This document shows positions 6,775 to 9,966 of a DNA stretch of 9,966 nucleotides, in pieces; position 1 is the first letter of the stretch; every line of letters starts with the position of its first letter. Under the pieces are notes generated by a model. It was given only the letters and a program-made list of their open reading frames with translations, did no database searches and was not told the DNA's origin. The position numbers were made by a program, and so were the translations under genes. The DNA comes from a bacterium (lineage in GTDB: Bacteria > Auribacterota > UBA3054 > B51-G9): the NCBI GenBank assembly GCA_029933535.1, contig JAOZNZ010000082.1, positions 1-9,966 on the forward strand. The letters run 5' to 3'.

Positions 6775-6911
6775 GGTGTCAGGTGTCAGGTGTCAGGTGT
6801 CAGGTGTCAGGTGTCAGGTATCAGGTGTCGGTGTCAGGTGTCGGTGTCAGGCGTCAGGTGTCAGGTGTCAGGTGTCGGGTGTCAGGTGTCGGTGTCAGGT
6901 GTCGGATGTCA
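6775..6911 (+). repeat. About 20-unit heptamer tandem array (GGTGTCA)
   Basis: Six GGTGTCA units in a row are followed by variants: GGTATCA, GGCGTCA, GGTGTCG, several shortened GGTGTC 6-mers and a final GGATGTCA. In total about 20 units cover 137 bp. The array fills most of the gap between uppP and the glycosyltransferase and would be transcribed as the complement (TGACACC) into the glycosyltransferase leader. Mixed 6-mer and 7-mer units break any fixed reading frame, so the overlapping open frames are not genes. Confidence 0.93.
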
Positions 6912-6916
6912 GGATA

Positions 6917-6966
6917 TAATTGAAATTTACCCCGCATCCGCAGGGCGCTTACGCGAATTTCAATTA
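6917..6966 (-). terminator. Long inverted repeat at uppP stop, three-way-junction fold
   Basis: TAATTGAAATT (6917-6927) is the exact reverse complement of AATTTCAATTA (6956-6966). Inside lie two smaller stems: CCCGC (6931-6935) pairing with GC and GGG at 6940-6945 around ATCC with one bulged A, and CGC/GCG (6946-6955) around TTAC. The uppP stop codon is inside the right outer arm. No T-tract follows on the minus strand, so it may be an RNA-processing or rho-related 3' structure, or a dispersed element, instead of an intrinsic terminator. Confidence 0.4.
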
Positions 6967-7815
6967 CGATGCGATACAAATCAAACCAATTATCCATAGA
7001 TACGTCGCAAATTTATGCAAATCACCTGTTACAAGAAGATTAATCATATAACGAATCGCAAGATAACCTGTTATCATTGCAACGAAAACTCCAACGAGCA
7101 TTGCTTTAAATTCCGGTGGATGATAATTAAAAATTATATTCAATTCTTTATATTCGCTAAGAATTGCACCAAGAATAATCGGGATAGACATAAGAAAAGA
7201 AAATCGTGCGATAAAATCGCGCGAAAGTCCATACTTTAAACCGGTTGCAATTGTTGCTCCGCTTCTTGATATTCCCGGAATTATTGCAATTGCCTGAGCA
7301 GCGCCGATTTTCAGTGCTGTGATCCAGGTAAGTTTTTCAGGTCCGAAACCTTTTGTCTTTTCTTCAGTGCGCTTTTTTATAATTTGGTCAGCCTGTTTGA
7401 TAAATACAGTTGCAGTTATTATAAACGCAACGCCAACAAGTTGATAAGGCGCTACGGGAAAATTCCCAATTTTTAATCCTGTAGTCAGAAAAAGTTTGTC
7501 AATTCTATTGGCAAAAAAATAACCGAATAATCCTCCCGGAATTGTTGCTACAACAACTGCAAGAAAAATAGACCTTCCATACCCTTTTCCGGTAATTGTC
7601 TCTGATACAATTTTTACAATATCTTTCCATAATGCGGCAATAATCGCCACAAGTGTTCCAGCATGAAGCAGCAAAATGTAAGGTCCTGTAACACCATGAA
7701 CACCATAGAAATATTTTGTAAAGACAAGATGACCGGAACTTGAGACAGGTAAAAATTCAGTGAGTCCCTGCACTGCACCGACGATAATGGCGTCCAGCAT
7801 AGTTAATTCAGTCAA
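6964..7815 (-). CDS. uppP: Undecaprenyl-diphosphatase (BacA/UppP), TTG start
   Basis: Integral inner-membrane phosphatase that recycles undecaprenyl diphosphate to the monophosphate carrier used for peptidoglycan, LPS O-chains and other polymers; overexpression in other bacteria gives bacitracin resistance. Family motifs are GLTEFLPVSSSGHLV near the N-terminus (catalytic-type Glu20, Ser25-27, His29) and PGISRSGATIATG (Arg184). Several hydrophobic segments span the rest. The chosen TTG at 7815 gives 283 residues (MTELTMLDAII...) and has AGGAGAA 5 nt upstream. An in-frame ATG five codons later (7800) has no good ribosome-binding site, and the longer open frame to 7887 overlaps the small upstream gene. 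The start lies one base after the stop of that gene, so translation is probably coupled. Confidence 0.92.
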   Translation of the reverse strand: MTELTMLDAIIVGAVQGLTEFLPVSSSGHLVFTKYFYGVHGVTGPYILLLHAGTLVAIIAALWKDIVKIVSETITGKGYGRSIFLAVVVATIPGGLFGYFFANRIDKLFLTTGLKIGNFPVAPYQLVGVAFIITATVFIKQADQIIKKRTEEKTKGFGPEKLTWITALKIGAAQAIAIIPGISRSGATIATGLKYGLSRDFIARFSFLMSIPIILGAILSEYKELNIIFNYHPPEFKAMLVGVFVAMITGYLAIRYMINLLVTGDLHKFATYLWIIGLICIAS

Positions 7816-7816
7816 T

Positions 7817-7966
7817 TTATTTCTCCTGTTTATTTTCAGTTTTATAAGACTGAGTTGCTGATGTCTCAAGCGGGCTTGAAAAAGCAAAAATTATAAATGC
7901 TGTTATAGCAATCATTGAAAACACCAGCATATACCACGGTGCATGAATTTCATTATTATTTTTCAT
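7817..7966 (-). CDS. Small single-pass membrane protein, unknown function
   Basis: A 49-residue open frame running from ATG 7966 to TAA 7817-7819. The N-terminus is polar (MKNNNEIHAPW), residues about 12-30 form one clear hydrophobic segment (YMLVFSMIAITAFIIFAFS), and the C-terminus is polar and basic (YKTENKQEK). It lies 33 nt after the aminotransferase stop and ends one base before the uppP TTG; its last codons contain the uppP ribosome-binding site. This placement argues for a real, translated gene coupled to uppP. No strong Shine-Dalgarno sequence precedes its own ATG, which directly follows a heptamer array. I do not recognise the family. It could be a partner or regulator of UppP, or a leader that serves translation coupling. 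Confidence 0.6.
   Translation of the reverse strand: MKNNNEIHAPWYMLVFSMIAITAFIIFAFSSPLETSATQSYKTENKQEK
7821..7827 (-). promoter_or_regulatory. Ribosome-binding site fixing the uppP TTG start
   Basis: AGGAGAA on the minus strand (7827-7821), followed by ATAAA and then TTG at 7815-7813. It sits inside the last codons of the small membrane-protein gene. The ATG at 7800 would be about 20 nt away, which is too far. Confidence 0.75.
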
Positions 7967-7969
7967 ATT

Positions 7970-8011
7970 CGTTATTCGTTAATCGTTATTCGTTATTCGT
8001 TAATCGTTAAT
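7970..8011. repeat. Six-unit heptamer array (CGTTATT/CGTTAAT)
   Basis: Six consecutive 7-mers: CGTTATT, CGTTAAT, CGTTATT, CGTTATT, CGTTAAT, CGTTAAT. On the minus strand the units read AATAACG or ATTAACG. The array starts inside the aminotransferase gene, encodes its last three residues (Ile-Asn-Asp) and supplies its TAA stop. It ends three bases upstream of the ATG of the small membrane protein. Confidence 0.85.
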
Positions 8012-9172
8012 CCCCACAAATCTTTTTATTCTTCGTAAAGCTTCTTCAATATCACTCAAAGATGCCGCGTAAGCCATTCTAACAAATTTATCTCCGCCTG
8101 CGCCGAACGCTTCACCAGGAACAACGGCCACATTCTCCTGCTGAAGTAATTTTATGGCAAATTCCATTCCGTTCATTCCTGTTGTTTCAACAGACGCGAA
8201 AGCATAAAACGCTCCTTCGGGGAGATTACATTTTAATCCGCAATCATTTAATCCTGCAATAAGCAACCTTCGCCTGCGATTATATTCCCGCGTCATTTTT
8301 TTCACTTCCGGTAATCCGTTTTTTAATGCTTCAATAGCTGCCATTTGACTAATTATTGGCGCGCAAAGCATTGTGTATTGATGAATCTTAGTCATCGCGG
8401 AAATAATCTTTTCCGGACCGCAGGCATAACCAAGACGAAATCCTGTCATTGCATATCCTTTAGAAAAGCCGTTCAAATAAATTGTTCGCTCTTTCATTTC
8501 TGATAAAGCCGGCATAGCGACATGCTCAAGGTCATAAGAAAGGTGATCATAGATTTCATCACTAATCAGCAAAATATCATTTTTCTTAATTACTTCGGCA
8601 ATAGACTCAAGCTCTTTTTTATTGTAACTCGCGCCCGTGGGATTTGAAGGATAATTCAAAACGATTGCACGCGTTTTTGGAGTAATCAGTTTTTCAATCG
8701 ATTCGGCAGTAACTTTGAATCCGGGAAGCTCCCAGGTTTCTAAAATCACGGTTGTCCCGCCGGCAAGTTTTACTGTCGGTATATACGAAACATAACATGG
8801 CTCCGGTATGATCACTTCATCTCCAGCGTCAAGTATTGCCCGCATAACTAAGTCCATTGCTTCGCTGACACCAACAGTGATTAAGATTTCATTTTTCGGA
8901 TTATATTTAATTTTTCTTTCATTTTTTAGATAAACGGCGATTTGCTCAAGCAATTCTTTAAGGCCACGATTAGAAGTGTATGATGTATAACCATTTTCCA
9001 GAGCAGAAACTGCCGCTTCGCAGATATGCCACGGAGTCGCGAAATCGGGTTCGCCCACACCAAGTGAAATCACGTCATCCATTCCAAGCACTAAATCAAA
9101 AAAAGCGCGAATGCCTGATGGTGGCAATTCATTTACGAGTGTAGAAACTTTATATAATTTTTTATTATCCAT
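8000..9172 (-). CDS. PLP-dependent class I/II aminotransferase (aspartate/aromatic type)
   Basis: A fold-type I PLP enzyme of 390 residues, the usual family length, expected in the cytoplasm. Visible cofactor residues are Asn177 in NYPSNPTG, Asp205 and Tyr208 in SDEIYDHL, the Schiff-base Lys238 in SKGYAMTGFR with Arg246, and the substrate carboxylate-binding Arg365 in FVRMAY. The N-terminal part shows SLGVGEPDFATPWHI and YTSYTSNRGLKELL, typical of the subgroup that includes AspC-like and PatA-like enzymes. The exact amino donor (aspartate, aromatic, or N-acetyl-diaminopimelate precursors) cannot be set from sequence alone. The start ATG has GGAGAAG about 5 nt upstream. A near-consensus promoter lies at 9217-9245. 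The final three codons and stop fall within a heptamer repeat. Confidence 0.9.
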   Translation of the reverse strand: MDNKKLYKVSTLVNELPPSGIRAFFDLVLGMDDVISLGVGEPDFATPWHICEAAVSALENGYTSYTSNRGLKELLEQIAVYLKNERKIKYNPKNEILITVGVSEAMDLVMRAILDAGDEVIIPEPCYVSYIPTVKLAGGTTVILETWELPGFKVTAESIEKLITPKTRAIVLNYPSNPTGASYNKKELESIAEVIKKNDILLISDEIYDHLSYDLEHVAMPALSEMKERTIYLNGFSKGYAMTGFRLGYACGPEKIISAMTKIHQYTMLCAPIISQMAAIEALKNGLPEVKKMTREYNRRRRLLIAGLNDCGLKCNLPEGAFYAFASVETTGMNGMEFAIKLLQQENVAVVPGEAFGAGGDKFVRMAYAASLSDIEEALRRIKRFVGIND

Positions 9173-9216
9173 TCATCTTCTCCATTTTAGTTTTCTAAAT
9201 TAATAAATAGTAAATA

Positions 9217-9245
9217 ATTATATCAAATCATCGAATTAGCGTCAA
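9217..9245 (-). promoter_or_regulatory. Strong sigma70-type promoter of aminotransferase operon
   Basis: On the minus strand TTGACG (9245-9240), a 17-bp spacer and a perfect TATAAT (9222-9217). That is 11 of 12 consensus bases at optimal spacing, about 45 nt from the ATG. It probably drives the aminotransferase, the small membrane protein and uppP. Confidence 0.75.
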
Positions 9246-9251
9246 TACTAA

Positions 9252-9274
9252 AGTAATGTAAGCTTCCAGCTTAC
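9252..9274 (+). repeat. REP-like hairpin, AGTAA head (copy 3)
   Basis: Head AGTAA (9252-9256), one T, then a perfect 7-bp stem GTAAGCT/AGCTTAC (9258-9264, 9268-9274) around TCC. It is oriented towards copy 4 (9321-9346), forming an inverted pair. It begins only 7 bp upstream of the aminotransferase -35 box. Confidence 0.55.
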
Positions 9275-9301
9275 AAAACACCAAATCACCACGAGCGATC
9301 C

Positions 9302-9311
9302 TACAGCTGTA
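9302..9311. repeat. 10-bp palindrome between the paired REP-like hairpins
   Basis: TACAGCTGTA is a perfect palindrome near the middle of the spacer between REP-like copies 3 and 4. It could be a protein site belonging to the composite element, or chance. The remaining spacer (9275-9320) shows no other structure. Confidence 0.3.
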
Positions 9312-9320
9312 CACCAATTT

Positions 9321-9346
9321 ATCAAAGCAGGGATGCTTTGATTACT
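9321..9346 (-). repeat. REP-like hairpin, AGTAA head (copy 4)
   Basis: On the minus strand, AGTAA (9346-9342) leads into a perfect 9-bp stem, ATCAAAGCA/TGCTTTGAT, whose first AT overlaps the head-adjacent bases; the loop is TCCC. Compared with copy 3 on the same reading, 10 of the first 12 bases match and the loop is again TCC-like. Together with copy 3 it bounds a 95-bp unit. Confidence 0.55.
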
Positions 9347-9388
9347 ATTCCAAAATTTCATCTGATTTTTTTGAATTAATTTGCATTA

Positions 9389-9417
9389 TTGAATTTCATA
9401 TTAAAAAATGGTAAAAT
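9389..9417 (+). promoter_or_regulatory. Candidate hisD promoter
   Basis: TTGAAT (9389-9394), a 17-bp spacer and TAAAAT (9412-9417), about 50 nt before the hisD start. The transcript leader is short and shows no histidine-rich leader peptide, so classical his attenuation is not evident. Confidence 0.5.
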
Positions 9418-9467
9418 CTAAGTTATAGTAATATTATGCAGTACAACTAAGTCACGGAGTTGTTATT

Positions 9468-9966
9468 TTGAAACGAATTAACGCAAATGAAAAAACTTTT
9501 TCTGAATTGATCGCCGCAAGGAATGATGATATCGCACCGGCTGGCTTGCGCGTGACAGTTTCTGATATAATTTCCACTGTTAAAAAAAATGGTGATGCTG
9601 CCTTATGCGATTTCACTAAAGCATTTGATAAGTTTAATCTAACGCCGCAGAAAATTCGTCTTTCGGAAATGGAAATGGATATTGATTGCGAAAATGAACT
9701 TATTAATGCGTTAATTCAAGCCGCAGGAAATATTCGCAATTATCACGAAAAACAAAAAAGAAAAGAATGGTTTTCTGAAAACGAAAATGGTGCTGAACTC
9801 GGCGAAATTATTCGACCGGTTAAACGCGCCGGACTTTATGTTCCCGCAGGAACAGCACCACTCGTATCAACAGTTCTGATGACCGTTATTCCGGCACAGG
9901 TTGCCGGTGTTGAAGAAATTTGTGTTGTAACTCCACCTGATAAAAACGGGAATGTAAATCCGGGAA
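9468..9966 (+). CDS. hisD: Histidinol dehydrogenase, 3'-truncated by window edge
   Basis: Zinc- and NAD-dependent cytoplasmic enzyme that carries out the last two oxidations of histidine synthesis (histidinol to histidine). The first 166 residues are present. The family signature region RAGLYVPAGTAPLVSTVLMT (120-139) is followed by VIPAQVAGVEEICVVTPP, and an earlier TVKKNGDAALCDFTKAFD segment (37-54) is typical of the N-terminal domain. The zinc and catalytic His/Glu residues lie in the missing C-terminal part. The start is TTG at 9468: it has GGAG at 9456-9459 with 8-nt spacing, and the only nearby ATG (9436) is out of frame. It diverges from the aminotransferase and may open a his operon beyond the window. 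Confidence 0.9.
   Translation, partial: MKRINANEKTFSELIAARNDDIAPAGLRVTVSDIISTVKKNGDAALCDFTKAFDKFNLTPQKIRLSEMEMDIDCENELINALIQAAGNIRNYHEKQKRKEWFSENENGAELGEIIRPVKRAGLYVPAGTAPLVSTVLMTVIPAQVAGVEEICVVTPPDKNGNVNPG

Noticed and set aside
6735..6999. Two plus-strand open frames rich in SGVRCQV repeats
   Set aside because: They are translations of the GGTGTCA array; mixed 6- and 7-bp units change frame, there is no ribosome-binding site, and both overlap real genes at their ends.
7816..7887. N-terminal extension of uppP upstream of TTG 7815
   Set aside because: The extension has no ribosome-binding site, overlaps the small membrane-protein gene, and does not resemble the UppP family N-terminus.

Overview
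The window looks like ordinary chromosome of an AT-rich, Gram-negative-type bacterium that makes lipopolysaccharide. An LptD-like outer-membrane translocon gene and a GDP-mannose dehydratase gene point to an LPS-bearing cell. A small zinc-ribbon protein with an ALW-L-LKE / ID-L-DG--DGK pattern recalls an uncharacterised family I associate with Planctomycetota. I therefore favour an uncultivated Planctomycetota or PVC-like lineage, but only as a low-confidence inference. There is no phage, transposase, CRISPR array or resistance gene in the window.

Layout. Bases 1-440 have no gene; they hold three hairpins, a good sigma70-type promoter (271-299) and a 13-bp palindrome. A plus-strand operon follows: lptD (441-2966), gmd (2968-3936) and a zinc-ribbon protein (3933-4283), with 1-nt spacing and a 4-nt overlap. 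Next come a composite hairpin repeat, a promoter and tRNA-Ser(GGA) (4462-4551), a 12-unit octamer array (4599-4694) and a hairpin shared with the end of nadA. From 4770 to 9172 all genes are on the minus strand. In transcription order they are a class I aminotransferase (9172 to 8000), a 49-residue single-TM protein (7966 to 7817), uppP starting at TTG 7815, a family 2 glycosyltransferase (6766 to 5804) and nadA (5675 to 4770). A divergent hisD starts at TTG 9468 and runs off the right edge.

How the genes fit together. lptD, gmd, the glycosyltransferase and uppP all concern the cell envelope: LPS export, the GDP-deoxyhexose precursor, sugar transfer and lipid-carrier recycling. nadA, the aminotransferase and hisD are primary metabolism (NAD, amino acids, histidine). 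The aminotransferase, the small TM protein and uppP form a tight transcription unit behind a near-consensus promoter (9217-9245).

Most unusual is the intergenic DNA. Four hairpins (128-152, 4726-4748, 9252-9274, 9321-9346) are each preceded directly by the same AGTAA head, with stems that differ in sequence but stay paired. This is the layout of REP elements. Two of them face each other between the divergent aminotransferase and hisD promoters. Separately, gaps next to genes carry phase-locked 7-mer and 8-mer arrays (6775-6911, 4599-4694, 7970-8011, 4354-4374), and one of these supplies the stop codon of the aminotransferase gene. No completely new enzymatic system is evident; the repeat families and the small uppP-coupled membrane protein are the parts that merit attention.
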